Assembly (NCBI GenBank): GCA_037957365.1
Contig: JARHVA010001473.1
Coordinates: forward strand, 2,185,501 to 2,249,500
Source of the DNA: Torreya grandis
Taxonomy: Eukaryota > Streptophyta > Pinopsida > Cupressales > Taxaceae
DNA: 64,000 nucleotides
Reading direction: 5' to 3'
Shown here: piece after piece, positions 1 to 10,567 of the stretch
Numbering within the stretch: the stretch's first letter is position 1
Layout: each line of letters starts with the position of its first letter
Notes under the pieces: model-generated
Seen by the model: the letters and a program-made list of their open reading frames with translations, nothing else
The model's database searches: none
Told to the model about the DNA's origin: nothing
Program-made: the position numbers and the translations under genes

Positions 1-1101
1 ACATCATAGATATGACTAGAATGCCTATAAGCTTGATAAAAATAAGGATTTTAGGAATTATGAAGGTAGGAAAGAAACATTCAAGAGAAAGAGAAGATTC
101 TACACTAGAAAAGATAACTCTTATAATGTAAGTGACTCAAGTGAATCTAATAGTGATGGTGATAGTAATGAAATTGAACATGAAAATAATGAAACCTTGT
201 TCATGGCCATAGAATTAGATAATGAGGGTTGCTTAAATGTGAAAGGTATTATGGTTAATGTAGAATAAGATGAAGAAGAGGCTGAAGTGAACCTTGAGGA
301 AGAGTTGGTAAGTTCCCTAGAGGAGTTGAAGTTCCAAAGGAGAAATAATCACAAACTAAGATCATTAGTTAAGGACTATGAGGAGAAGATTGACTTGATT
401 GAGGAGATATTGAGTAAAAATTCAAAGGAGTATGATGATATCATTCATTTGATTAAAGCACATATGGAGATATTCAATGGAAAACTAAACGTTAAAGAGG
501 AAAAATGCACCAAGTATGAAATTGAATTAGAATCCTTGAAAGTTGAGTTAAATCAAGCATCTAGCAAGGTGATGACCTTTGTGAGGTTTGAAAAGATCAC
601 TAAGGATATTGATGACATATTGAGTTGTCAAAAGTCTACAAGTGATAAGACAAATATTATTTTTAAATAATACCAAAAGGAGGCAGCTCAATTCAAAGAG
701 AAGGCTATTGAAGACAAGAAGGTCAACATGAAAAGACCTATCAAATAGCCTAATGCTATGAGATATGCTAGTTCATTCAATGGTTAATATTATGAATGCA
801 ATCAATTTGTTCATATATCAAAAGAGTGTAGAACATATTCTAAGGAGTATTCATGAGACTATGGAAGGAGTCATAGTTTACATGATATGTCTAATATGGT
901 TTGCTATAGTTATCATAATGTAGGACATATTGCAAGATTTTATCCTAACATAGGTAGAAGGTCATCAAGTCAAAATAGGAGGTTTGAAGCTCCTAGAGTG
1001 AAATAAAAAAGGAAAATTAATGTATGGAAACCAAAGAAAGTAAAGATGAGTCATGATAAATATATAATCTCAAGTGGACTATTTGCTATGACAGAACATA
1101 T
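1..1101 (+). pseudogene. Copia A gag remnant (acidic linker, coiled coil, two zinc knuckles)
   Basis: This is a decayed Ty1/copia gag, the nucleocapsid precursor of a retrotransposon, truncated at the window edge. It starts in a Ser/Asp/Glu-rich linker (about 130-250). A 127-codon open stretch at 287-670 follows, rich in Glu, Lys and Leu with heptad-like spacing, so a coiled coil is likely, as in Sirevirus gags. Two CCHC zinc knuckles lie downstream. The one near 790-840 has lost its first Cys to Tyr, and the one near 895-945 has two Cys positions changed to Tyr. The same linker and coiled-coil text recurs in copia B (10040-10560) and on the minus strand in copia C (48000-48600), so all three are one family. 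The frame breaks at about 267 and after 670. Element T inserted at 1101, and the unit resumes at 5118. Confidence 0.75.
1097..1101. repeat. Target-site duplication of element T, left copy
   Basis: CATAT precedes the TG of the left LTR. CATAC follows the CA of the right LTR at 5118-5122. One of the five bases differs, as expected of an old insertion. Confidence 0.7.
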
Positions 1102-2069
1102 TGTTAAGATGTGGAGCTAAAAGCTTCAACTTGATGCAGATGAAGAAAAGAAGGTGCTGAAGATCCAAAAGAACTGGCATCGACAGCATGACCGATGTCG
1201 GTCATGATCAGTGCAGAAGGCAACCAACGTCGGCAAGGAGTCGGCTGACATCAGTAGCACCAGGCAAGCAGGGACCGGCATTGGTCGCCTGTGTGTTCCA
1301 GAACTGCTCGTTGCACAAACAATTAGTTAAGTGAACAGAGTGTTTGCATGTAAAGGCTAATTATAGTCTTGAGTTGTGTGTCTAATTATTGTAATTAAGA
1401 TAGTCTAATTATTGTAAGTATGAGATCTATATAATAAACTCATTGGCATGTATTGTAAACTTGTGCTAGAGAGTAAGAGAGCTAAATAAGCTCCTTCAAA
1501 GAGAAGAGAGCAATGGGGTGTTCCTCCTAGTTCCATAGTACCAAGTTTGGGTGCTGGTTTGGAGAATTAGAAGGGTTCTTCGTATGTGTATGATCTTGGT
1601 CAGCAGGTGTGCATGGATTCTATAGGAGATCTACAATGGTGAGTAAGGTCTAGCAATTTGTAGGTAGCAGCAGAGAGTAGGGGATCTACTTGGAGTATGG
1701 TTGTGTACTTGGTGTACTGGCAGCGTGTTACTGACTGGTTGGAGAGGTGAACATCAACTCTATATTAGAGTTGATTATTGGGACCGAGAGAGAGAGGGAA
1801 GAAGGTCTTGAGGTGTGGCAAGCCTTTGAGGTGGAAGAAGAAGTGGCATCTTCTTTATTGTATATTCTTCTGAGTGATTATTAATACAATTGTGTATTGT
1901 CTCTAATATTCCTGTGTTGTTTCATATTTCTAGTTACTTATTGATTCTGGTTAAATTTCGTGCTTAGTTGCTAATACAAGTAGTAATCATATGTGCTCTT
2001 TTGGTGGAGCAAGATCCTGACATGTGGTATCAGAGCAAGTGTGTTTGTTTGTTCTTGGATTACCTGACA
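1102..2069 (+). repeat. Element T 5' LTR
   Basis: A direct repeat of 4149-5117. It starts TGTTAAGATGTGGAG and ends GGATTACCTGACA. It contains the GACGTC-type palindrome cluster at about 1185-1300. The text around 1415-1445 (ctatataataaact) is a plausible promoter TATA region, but that is inference. Confidence 0.88.
1185..1300. promoter_or_regulatory. Palindrome cluster (ACCGACGTCGGT-like) in the T 5' LTR
   Basis: Four or five variants of the 12-bp palindrome ACCGACGTCGGT occur here, for example accgatgtcggt, accaacgtcggc and gctgacatcagt. The right LTR carries the matching set at about 4215-4335. Between the two LTRs these sites differ mainly by C/T and G/A at CpG positions, so the ancestor was probably closer to the consensus. 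The function is unknown. The ACGT core resembles plant bZIP sites. Confidence 0.6.
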
Positions 2070-2071
2070 GT

Positions 2072-2083
2072 TGGTATCAGAGC
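2072..2083 (+). other. Primer-binding site, initiator tRNA-Met (element T)
   Basis: TGGTATCAGAGC lies two bases after the end of the left LTR. It is the standard plant copia primer-binding site, complementary to the 3' end of initiator tRNA-Met. Confidence 0.9.
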
Positions 2084-2178
2084 TTTTGGTTGGGTTGACT
2101 AACAGGTGGTTTCAGATCTGGTAGTGTTTTTGATTATAGATCACTCATAGGGGTTTTAGATTGAGTGGGAGTATAGCA

Positions 2179-2772
2179 ATGGCAGAAGATAGTAAGCTAT
2201 GAATGGAGAAACTGAATAGCATGAATGGTCTGATTGATGGAAAGAAAGAGCAGGTAAAAGGAGATTATTGGATGGCAAAAGATCAACGCATAGAAGCATA
2301 TGTTGCAGGGGTTATTGCACATGATGTTCTGGATAAAGTAGAATCTTGGTTTACAGATTCTTTTGCCTCTTTCCATGCAACTCGAAATAGAGCATCTCTT
2401 CATGGGTATGTCTTTGGAGAGATTTATTCAGGGGTTGGAGAGCCTTGTCAGATAATTGATGAAGGGAAAGTGAAGCTGAAATTGTAGATGGATAACACAC
2501 AGGTGTTGAAGGAAGTCATGCAGGGACCAGTCTTAGAGATGAGTCTAATTTCTTCAAGAAATTTGGGTGATGGGAGATGCACAGTAACTCTCATAGTGGA
2601 TGCACTTGAATTAGATGGTGGTAAGAAAGTAGGTATCCTTTATCTATCTACTTATATTACTGATTCACCTTTTGTTACAAAGATGTGGCTTTGTTGGCTT
2701 GGTCACATATATAGGAGGGGAATGCAAGTTTTTAAGCAGAGGTCAGATGTCTTTGACAAACTTAAGAACTAG
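2179..2772 (+). pseudogene. Element T gag/protease/pre-integrase remnant
   Basis: The gag-like start is at 2179 (MAEDSKL, then a stop). Two consecutive 94-codon frames run at 2203-2487 and 2488-2772. The first opens like a copia gag and ends like the copia protease region (GEPCQI, then VKLKL). The second resembles the end of protease plus the GAG-pre-integrase domain, with LISS, GTLYL-like and LGHIYRRGMQV matching the usual LGHxxxxGM motif. The zinc finger and integrase that should follow are missing. After 2772 the sequence passes into noncoding DNA with palindromes, so a large internal deletion has joined distant parts of the polyprotein. Confidence 0.65.
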
Positions 2773-2914
2773 AAAGCCTTGGTGTTTATGGAGGAGATGG
2801 CGGATAGAGATCAGCTGAGGGGACTGAATTATTCTGAGCATGGCAATATGGACAAGGGTTTGATCCAAAAGGAGCTCACGGGTAAAAAGTCATCACTCAC
2901 AGGAAAACACAGGT

Positions 2915-3095
2915 ACCGACATCAGTCACACAGTAACCAACATCGGTAATAAGAAGACTGACATCAGTCATAAAGAACTGATGTCGGCGAAGGGATATTG
3001 GCGTCGGCAAGGAAACTGATGTCGGCAGTCAGGGTCAATGTAGGGAATCAACATCGGTCAGGAGCAGACTAGGAGATGGCCGAGATCGGTCACTG
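2915..3095. promoter_or_regulatory. Palindrome cluster inside element T
   Basis: Six to eight copies of the ACCGACGTCGGT-type palindrome or its decayed forms occur here. Examples are accgacatcagt at 2915, accaacatcggt at 2936, actgacatcagt at 2957, actgatgtcggc at 2977 and actgatgtcggc at 3015, spaced about 20-40 bp. No reading frame crosses the cluster. It replaces the integrase-coding region expected at this point. Confidence 0.6.
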
Positions 3096-3359
3096 GGATG
3101 GATAGTGGGCGGATAGCAAGCTGTCAACAAGTCTCAAATGCCCATATGGAGGTTAGAAAGGGTAAGTGAACCTCATATTCGTTGTTCACCTTCTTTATAT
3201 TGCTTACTGATGGTCAAGAACTAGGAAGATGGAAGAAGCAATGCAGGTAGAATCCAAAAATAGTGGGAGCTTGGCATGGATGAGGAGTGAGTCCTTAGAG
3301 AAGAACCAAATAGGTATTTGTTGGTAGAGTTGTCAGTTGGAAGAAAACACTGGATGAGG

Positions 3360-4050
3360 GACGGATTCCCAAGTTAAAGAAGAGAGTGGATGGATACATG
3401 AGACCAAAGGCTATGGTATATGGTCTTGAGGAAGCTGCAGGATAGTGGTACAGGTTTTGATAGGTGGATGACTAAGCATGGCTTCAGTCAATGTCAGTGT
3501 AACTATTGTGGTTTTATCTTTACCAGGTGGATGATGGTCGCAACATTATCTTGTTACTGTATGTGTGTTATTTGCTAGCAGGTTTGTACATACAGGGATT
3601 TGTTGAGCTAAGGGTAAGGTTAGTTCAAAGGTATGTCAGGAAGAATTTGGAGCAGCAAAATTCTTTGGCATAAGATACATGGAAGATCATAGGTTGATCT
3701 CAAGTGGGAGCTGATGTGAAGATGGTGTTGGTGGGTTTCACTATGCAGGATGTAGAATCAGAAAGCACACCAAAGGGCTAGACAGTTCAAGCTGAGCTTA
3801 TAACAATGTTAGAAATCACATGAGGTCTAGTGTAGACCTAAGTTTTCCCAAGTAGTGGGAGTTATCAAAAAGTTTGGAGCCAATTCAAGAAACAAGTACT
3901 GGAGGGTAGTTCAGTAGATTCTTACAGGGATCAGCAGCAGGTCGACATGCTATGCAAGGTCAAGTTCTTTTCTACAAGTGTTTGTAGATGTGGATGCGGC
4001 AAGAGATTTGGATGACAGGTAGAACATCACAAAATGTGTGGTGGTTGGTC
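3360..4050 (+). pseudogene. Element T reverse transcriptase/RNase H remnant (RVT_2 type)
   Basis: A fragmentary copia reverse transcriptase. Around 3415-3480 is the conserved GLxxAAxxWYxxFDRWM stretch. Around 3535-3600 is the catalytic region, where the expected YVDDMLLAG reads YVCYLLAG, so both catalytic aspartates of the YVDD box are lost. Near 3985-4045 an RNase H-like VDVDAARDLDD segment remains. Several frameshifts and stops interrupt it. It is non-functional. Confidence 0.65.
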
Positions 4051-4137
4051 TTCAAGATTAAGCTTGAAGAGGGATACAAGCCAGGAAACAAATTAGATGG
4101 AGTATAGGTACAAGTACAATTACAGCTATTTATCTCC

Positions 4138-4148
4138 AAGTGGGAGAT
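4138..4148 (+). other. Polypurine tract of element T
   Basis: AAGTGGGAGAT directly abuts the TG of the right LTR. The position and sequence are typical of plant copia plus-strand priming. Confidence 0.75.
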
Positions 4149-5117
4149 TGTTAGGATGTGGAGCTAAAAGCTTCAACTTGATGCAGATGAAAAAAAGAAG
4201 GTTGCTAAAGATCCAAAAGAATCAGTGTCAGTAGCATGACCGATGCCAGTCATGATCAGTGTAGAAGGCAACCGACGTCAGTAGGGAGTCGACCGACGTT
4301 GGCAGCACCAGGCAAGCAGGGACCGGCGTTGGTCGCTTGTGTGTTCCAAAACTGCTCATTGCACGAATAGTTAGTTAAGTGAACGGAGTGTTTGCATGTA
4401 AAGGCTAATTATAGTCTTGAGTTGCGTGTCTAATTATTGTAATTAAGATAGTCTAATTATTGTAAGTATGAGATCTATATAATAGACTCATTGGCATGTA
4501 TTGTAAACTTGTGCTAGAGACTAAGAGAGCTAAATAAGCTCCTTCAGAGAGAAGAGAGCAATGGGGTGTTCCTCCTAGTTCCACAATACCAAGTTTGGGT
4601 GCTGGTTTGGAGAATCAAAAGGGTTCTTCGTATGTGTATGATCTTGGTCAGCAGGTGTGCATGGCTTTTATAGGAGATCTACAATGGTGAGTAAGGTCTA
4701 GTGATTTTTAGGTAGCAGCAAAGAGCAAGGGATCTACTTGGAGTACGGTTGTGTACTTGGTATACTGGCAGTGTGTTACTGACTGGTTGGAGAGGTGAAC
4801 ATCAACTCTATATTGGAGTTGATTGTTGGGACCGAGAGAGAGAGGGAAGAAGGTCTTGAGGTGTGGCAAGCCTTTGAGGTGGAATAAGAAGTGGCATCTT
4901 CCTTATTGTATATTTTTCTGAGTGATTATTAATACAATTGTGTATTGTCTCTCATATTCTTGTGTTGTTTCATATTTCTAGTTACTTATTGATTCTGGTT
5001 AAATAATGTGCTTAGTTGCTAATACAAGTAGTAATCATATGTGCTCTTTTGGTGGAGCAAGATCCTGACATGTGGTATCAGAGCAAGTGTGTTTGTTTGT
5101 TCTTGGATTACCTAACA
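4149..5117 (+). repeat. Element T 3' LTR
   Basis: A direct repeat of 1102-2069, starting TGTTAGGATGTGGAG and ending TTACCTAACA. It retains a palindrome cluster at about 4215-4335. The match to the left LTR is close outside that cluster and clearly worse inside it. Confidence 0.88.
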
Positions 5118-5650
5118 CATACTTCAAAAGTCAAATCTAGCCAGGAATGCCTATTATTAGCTTATATTGTTGATCAAATAGATGATGAAGAGATCAAGCC
5201 TATAATGAAAATAAAGCCTAAAATGGTATTGAAGGACATTAAGTCTTTTGAGATCATGGATATCCAGGAATATATTGAAATGGTGTTTTTTTATTACCCT
5301 ATGAAAAGGGGTTACTTCATTAGGCTTCATTAAGACACTCTTCAGTTAGCAGAGGCATAGTGGATGCTTGGATTCAGGGGAAACTATTCAATTTGTTAAC
5401 TAAGGTTGATCTATGTTGAAGTGATATTGTAATATAAGTTATTATTTAAGGAGGTATGCATGGAGTAAGGGTTATAATTTTTCCTTAAATTCTTCATAAC
5501 CTATGTTGCAAGAAGTTGTGGTTCTCGATGGTAGTTTGTTGAAGATCCTTTACCATTAATGTCAAAGGGGAATAAAGTTCAAGAAGGGATATGAGAGATT
5601 AGTTTGAAGAATTTTTTGTTATAAATGAAAAAGGGGGAGTTTTTTATAAA
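5118..5650 (+). pseudogene. Copia A 3' internal end with polypurine tract
   Basis: This continues copia A after the T insertion. A degenerate frame runs to about 5333, with no domain I can name. It is followed by untranslated sequence that also occurs in copia C: GTATGCATGGAG at about 5455, then ATTAATGTCAAAGGGG near 5556, which matches a second purine tract of C. The purine tract at 5629-5639 (AAAAGGGGGAG) sits about 11 bp before the LTR. Most of pol is absent from A, so A was a deletion derivative before T landed in it. Confidence 0.55.
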
Positions 5651-8600
5651 TGTTTTCATTGATGTCAAGGTTAATGTCATTAATGTCAAGGTGCATCTAG
5701 TGAAGATATACGATGAGTGATCTGTGAGGTATGAGCTTGTGTACTTGATGTGACAAAGAATTCATGTGAAAAGAGATAATTTAAAGGAAACATAATGTGT
5801 ATTTTTTAAGATATAATTTTAAGGAAACATAATGAATCTTTTGAGGTTGATGTAAAAGTTTAGGCTAAGGTAAGCATGCTTGAATACTAGTCTTTAAGGA
5901 CAAGGTGTCTTGAGAAGCCTAGTCATATCATGAACATGTGCATGATTATCATGAAGAGGTATGTACAGAGGCATGATAATATATTAATATAATTAAATGA
6001 ATATGATTAAGGTGTAGAAGCATCAAGGAGTATTTCAAGGTTAGTTTTCAAGCTTCAAGTGCTTGAAAAACCTAGCCATGACACTAGTCATAACATGAAG
6101 AGACCCTGTGAGAAGGTATGATTTGGGTGTCTTAGTAAGATGGATGAGAAAAAAAAAAGAGGTTTTATAATTTTAATTAATCATTAATATGATTCATTTG
6201 ATCAATCAAGAGAGTTTCAAGGTGATCCTACATGGGTAGGACCTACAAACCTAACATGCAACTAGACTAGTTCTAGACCTTGCTTGACCTAATGAGGTGT
6301 CATGAGGTACTGTAAAGGCATATGAAGAATGTATGGAAGTGGTTGATCATGTTAATATGTTTTATGAAATGTATATGAGGTGTTAACATCTTGGACAGTG
6401 GCTAGAAGGTTGGTTTCAAGGCCTAATATGACTTACAAGTCAAGACCTAGAGAGCAAAGAGAGAGAGGATGGCTTAATGGGATATGAGGTTATATTTCTA
6501 AGGAAAATATGGACATATAAGCATTTATATAAGTATTAAATGTTTTTTCAAGTATGTTTACTAGGTTTTGGGTCAAAATTTAAAGGTTAAGGCAAGCAAA
6601 AGTATTTTAAGGTCTCTCATGTGCATAGAATGAAGGTTTCTTAACTTGAGAAAGATTTTCAAGTGTTAATTATCATGTGTAACATATGAATGATAAAATT
6701 ATATATTAATTTTATATTGGGAAGGGTCCTAGATCAAATTTACAAGCATTGGTTTTTGGAATGAAGGGTTAAGCTTTATGAATGATCGTTAAGACTGGAA
6801 GATGGTTTAAACCCTCAAAAACCCCTAATAATGACCTAATATGAATGATCTTGTTCTAAAGTGCTCAGAATGGATTGAAAAAAATAGATAAGTGATTGGA
6901 TGTTGTATTAAACTCTCTCAGGCACCTCCAAGTGTGAATGGTTTGTCAAGTGAATGAATGGACCCTAAAAAAAAGGCCTTATTTCTTAGATATTTATAAT
7001 AGTTCTCAAAGTTGACCAAGTCAAAGTTGATAAATACATGGAATATAAATATTGAGACTTTTATTTTATGTTCATGGTTTTTTATTATAATATTATAAAA
7101 TTTAATGATACTATACTAGTCTTACAAGTTGACTAGTTACTAACAAGCCTAATGGTGTAAATAGTGAGAAAACCAGGTAGAAGTGAGAAGTTTATTATGG
7201 ATGTGCTATCATGGATTATGGATGAATAAAATTCCATGTAGAGGTTTTTAAATATATTTAATAAATGTTAATTTTTGATATATATATTTTTAGGTTAGTG
7301 TATATGATGAAAATGTTTCTCATAATTTGACCTATCTAGTGAAGATGAGACAGTGAAGGTGCAAGTTCATGAGATTAGTTTGCAAGACCAACATTTTCAT
7401 TTGACCATATTATCTATCTATATAATAATTTTATAATTATAAAATATGATCATACACATGAATAATTATTATTTTAAAGTATTCATATAGGTGTTGAAGG
7501 TCAAAATCATCATGACTATCTTCAAGGCAAATAGGTAATTCTAGGTAAGCAAGTTATAATGATGATTTTGAGGCTCTATGCCATGATTTGAAGCATCCAA
7601 TACATATAATGTTTTTTTTTTGGAAATATATTTCCTATAAATGATTTTAATAAGGTTTTAGAGTTATTTAAAGTGATTGAAATGGTGAAGCACAAATGGG
7701 TTGACTGGTTCAAGTTGGACTATGTGTATTGAAGACAAAAGATTGGTCTGCAAGACAAATATTCTACATTAGGCCTTGTGATATTTGTAATTAAGAATAT
7801 ATATATATATATATATATATTTAAGGTGTCATTTATCATTTTAAGTTATATTTTAGGTAGTAAAGATCAAGTTGTTCATGACCAAGTTTTGGAGTATTCT
7901 GGCAGTTATGAGTGAGTTATTTGCATAAAATGGTTTGAGTCATTTTTCTTTGTATTTTAAAGTCTAAAAAAATGGTGATGATATTAATATTATTTATATT
8001 TTATATGTTTATTTTTTTTCCATGGTTATTTGGAAATTTTTTGTTTTTGCTTCAGTTATTCAAGATAGATTTTTTAGGTATGCATAGGCCTATTATGAAT
8101 AGTGTTTTGAGAAAAAGTTCAAGTAGTGGTTGGACCTAAAATGTATTATGGAAATAAATTTAAATTGGATAAGGTATATTTTAATGTAATATTATATGTT
8201 TCTACTATTTTAAGTGTTTTAAAATTCTCCAAGGAAGGCAAAGTATAACTTGTCCTAAATAGACCTAATAGGATTAGGTCTCTTTGAGACCTAAAGGTGA
8301 GATAAGGCATAATTAAGGTAGGTCAGACCTAAAGGGAATAAAATAAATTTTAATACATATATATAATATGTCCTAATATACATTTCATGGTTGAAATAAG
8401 AGGGTAAGGATGTTTGGCTGACTAAGAAGGATATGAACAAGTGACTTATATAAATACTAGGCAATTTTATGTCTATAGAAGAGTGTAGAGAACATGCTAA
8501 TGAAATAGAATCTTGGTAAGTATAATAAGGTAATTTAGACCATATTATGTGTGTAAAGTAACCATTATTAATATTTTACATATTTTTATATATTAAAATC

Positions 8601-9119
8601 AATGTCATATAATCTAATCAAGTCAAGAAGAGGGCTAGTTGAGCAAAGAAGGCTAGAAGGCAGTTTGAGAGGGCTAAGAGTGTGAAGAGATGAAGAAGTG
8701 GTCATGATAAATTGGTTTAGAAATAGGGTGTCATAAAAGTGATCAAATATATAAAGTTTATGAGTTATTTTAGATTCATCTAGGGTGTTTGTGCCTCCTT
8801 ACACGTGGGTGCTCTCTAAAGCCTAACTGAGTTGGTGCTTAGCTAGTTGGGGTTGGTGCTCCATGTGAAGTTAGTGATTCAATAAAATTGTTGTTTTTAT
8901 TATAGGAATGTAGTATATTTGTATATATAAGTGTTTTTTCATACCCTTGAGGGTTTCACACATATAATTTATGTTATCTTGTATTCTTATGCTTCATGTT
9001 TATGTGGATAGTTGTTTATGCTTACTAGACCTATGTGCTTGATTGAATGATTCATGTTTTTCATAAGTAATTTTTGAAGACTAATTCATCCCACCCTCTC
9101 AATAATTCTTTTTCCAAAA
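5651..9119 (+). repeat. Copia A/B shared LTR (about 3.5 kb)
   Basis: A long AT-rich block matching the reverse complement of the copia C LTRs (12500-15031 and 49564-54536) in order. The matches include the start (TCATTAATGTCAAGGTGCATC, about 5678), the CTTTATGAATGATCGTTAA block (about 6774), GGTGTTGAAGGTCAAAATC (about 7492), a run of AGACCTAAT/GGTCT words (about 8260-8330), and the end (TTCATCCCACCCTCTC, about 9085). A purine tract lies upstream and a primer-binding site downstream, so it serves as the 3' LTR of A and the 5' LTR of B. It is about 1 kb longer than the C LTRs, partly from an internal duplication. Confidence 0.7.
7290..7985 (+). repeat. Internal direct duplication in the A/B LTR (about 360 bp, two copies)
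   Basis: Two successive segments both match one segment of the C LTR. Anchors are attagtttgcaagacc (about 7374) against attggtctgcaagac (about 7742), and ggtgttgaaggtcaaaatc (about 7492) against aggtagtaaagatcaag (about 7856). The offset is about 360-370 bp. Copies are well diverged. A short (AT)n run lies at about 7796-7821. Confidence 0.5.
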
Positions 9120-9121
9120 TT

Positions 9122-9133
9122 TGGTATGCAATA
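9122..9133 (+). other. Primer-binding site of copia B (decayed Met type)
   Basis: TGGTATGCAATA lies just after the LTR end. Copia C has TAGTATCAGATA at the same place, followed in both by TTGGTCC. Both derive from TGGTATCAGAGC. Confidence 0.6.
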
Positions 9134-9183
9134 TTGGTCCTTTTTATTAGGTCTAACATCCTTAAGGAGATCCTATAATCAAG

Positions 9184-10567
9184 GATGGCTAGTCAACAAT
9201 ATCAAAGTGGTTTCTCTACCCATAAGGTGTCATTATTCAATGGATGTAGTTATGCCTTTTGTAATGTTAGGATGAATATATATTTTATGTCCCAAGGTCA
9301 TGATATTTAGTATTTAGTTGTGGATGGCTATAGTACTACCTACTATTCCACCAACTAATGTAGTAGGTAAAAAGGCTAGTGAGAACAACTCCAAGGCAAT
9401 GATTGCCATTATTTATGGCCTATTAAAAGTAGAGATTGTGAAGGTGATGCACTTTGTATCATCAAAAGAGATATGGGACAAGTTGAAGACTATCTATGAA
9501 GGATACACTAAGGTGAAGATGTCCAAGTTGTATACCCACAAAAGATAGTTTGAAACTTTGAAGATGAATGAAGATGAAACAATTATATCTTACCTATTGA
9601 AGGTTGATGAAGTTGTCAATATAACTAGAGGATTGGGAGAAGAGGTGAAACAATCTAAAGTGGTTAAAACAAGTGTTGATATCACTAAATCCTAAGTTTA
9701 ACTCTAAGGTATCTATATTGGAAGAGATGAAATATTTGGGCAAGCTAGATATGGATGGTTTTCATGGTATCTCAACTACCTATGAGATGAGAAAAAATTA
9801 AGGAAAACCTCCCAAGAAGGAAGCAACCTTCAAATTTGAAAAGAAGTCAAAATTTAAGAAGGTTAAGGATGATGAATGTTTAGATATTGATGATGATCAA
9901 CTCATAGACATGTTTTCAAGAAATTTAAGGTCTAGATTAAGTAAGTACAAGGATAATTTGCCCTTAAAATGTTTCAACTATGGTAATATTGGTAAATTTA
10001 CATCTAAGTGTCCTAAAAAGGATAAGACTAAGCATGGATAACTTGATGAACATCACAAAGATGATAAGAAGGCCTATAAGCCTAATATAAAAAAGGAGTT
10101 CAAGAACTATGAAGGTAGGAAAGGAACATTCAATAATAAGAGAAGATTCTACACTAAAGAAGAAAACTCTTCTGATGTAAGTGACTCAAGTGAATCTGAT
10201 AGTGAAGGTAGCAATAATGAACCTAAAAATGACAATAATGAAACCTTGTTCATGGTCATAAAATTAGATAATGAGGGTTTCTCAAATGGGAAAGGCCTTA
10301 TGGTTGATGTATAACTAGATGAAGAAGAAGCTGAAGTGAACATTGAGGTAGAGTTGGTAAGTGACTAGAGAAGTTGAAGTTACAAAGGAGAAACAATCAC
10401 AAACTAAAATCATTAGTTAAGGACTATGAGGAGCATACCAGCCTATTTAAGGAGAGATTGAGTAACACTTCTAAGAAGCATGATGAGATCATCAATTATA
10501 TTGAAGCACAATGGATATATTCAATGCAAACTTAAATGATAAAGAGAAAGAATGCACCAAGTATGAA
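9184..10567 (+). pseudogene. Copia B gag remnant
   Basis: The gag start is MASQQYQSG at 9184. A UBN2/DUF4219-type gag follows, whose best open part is 9318-9548 (KASENNSKAMIAIIYGL, then a WDKLKTIYEG-type motif). A zinc knuckle near 9970-10010 reads CFNYGNIGKFTSKC, with the second Cys changed to Tyr and the His to Lys. An acidic Ser/Asp linker (about 10150-10260) and the start of the coiled coil follow. This parallels copia C gag on the other strand. The unit stops abruptly at about 10567, where gypsy H sequence begins, so pol and the 3' LTR are missing. Confidence 0.7.

Larger units (their letters stand above)
1102..5117 (+). mobile_element. Element T: internally deleted Ty1/copia retrotransposon
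   Basis: A 4016-bp element with two LTRs of 968 and 969 bp that begin TGTTA and end ACA. It has an initiator-Met primer-binding site right after the left LTR, a purine tract right before the right LTR, and a near-perfect 5-bp target duplication. The internal part is only about 2.1 kb. It keeps scraps of gag, protease, GAG-pre-integrase, reverse transcriptase and RNase H, but the integrase core is gone, so it cannot move on its own. It sits inside copia A in the same orientation. Most of the difference between its LTRs is concentrated in a CpG-rich palindromic cluster. Confidence 0.88.

Noticed and set aside
1185..4335. CRISPR-like array formed by the spaced palindromes
   Set aside because: Units are only about 12 bp, unevenly spaced and diverged, and they lie in plant retrotransposon LTRs. 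There are no cas genes.
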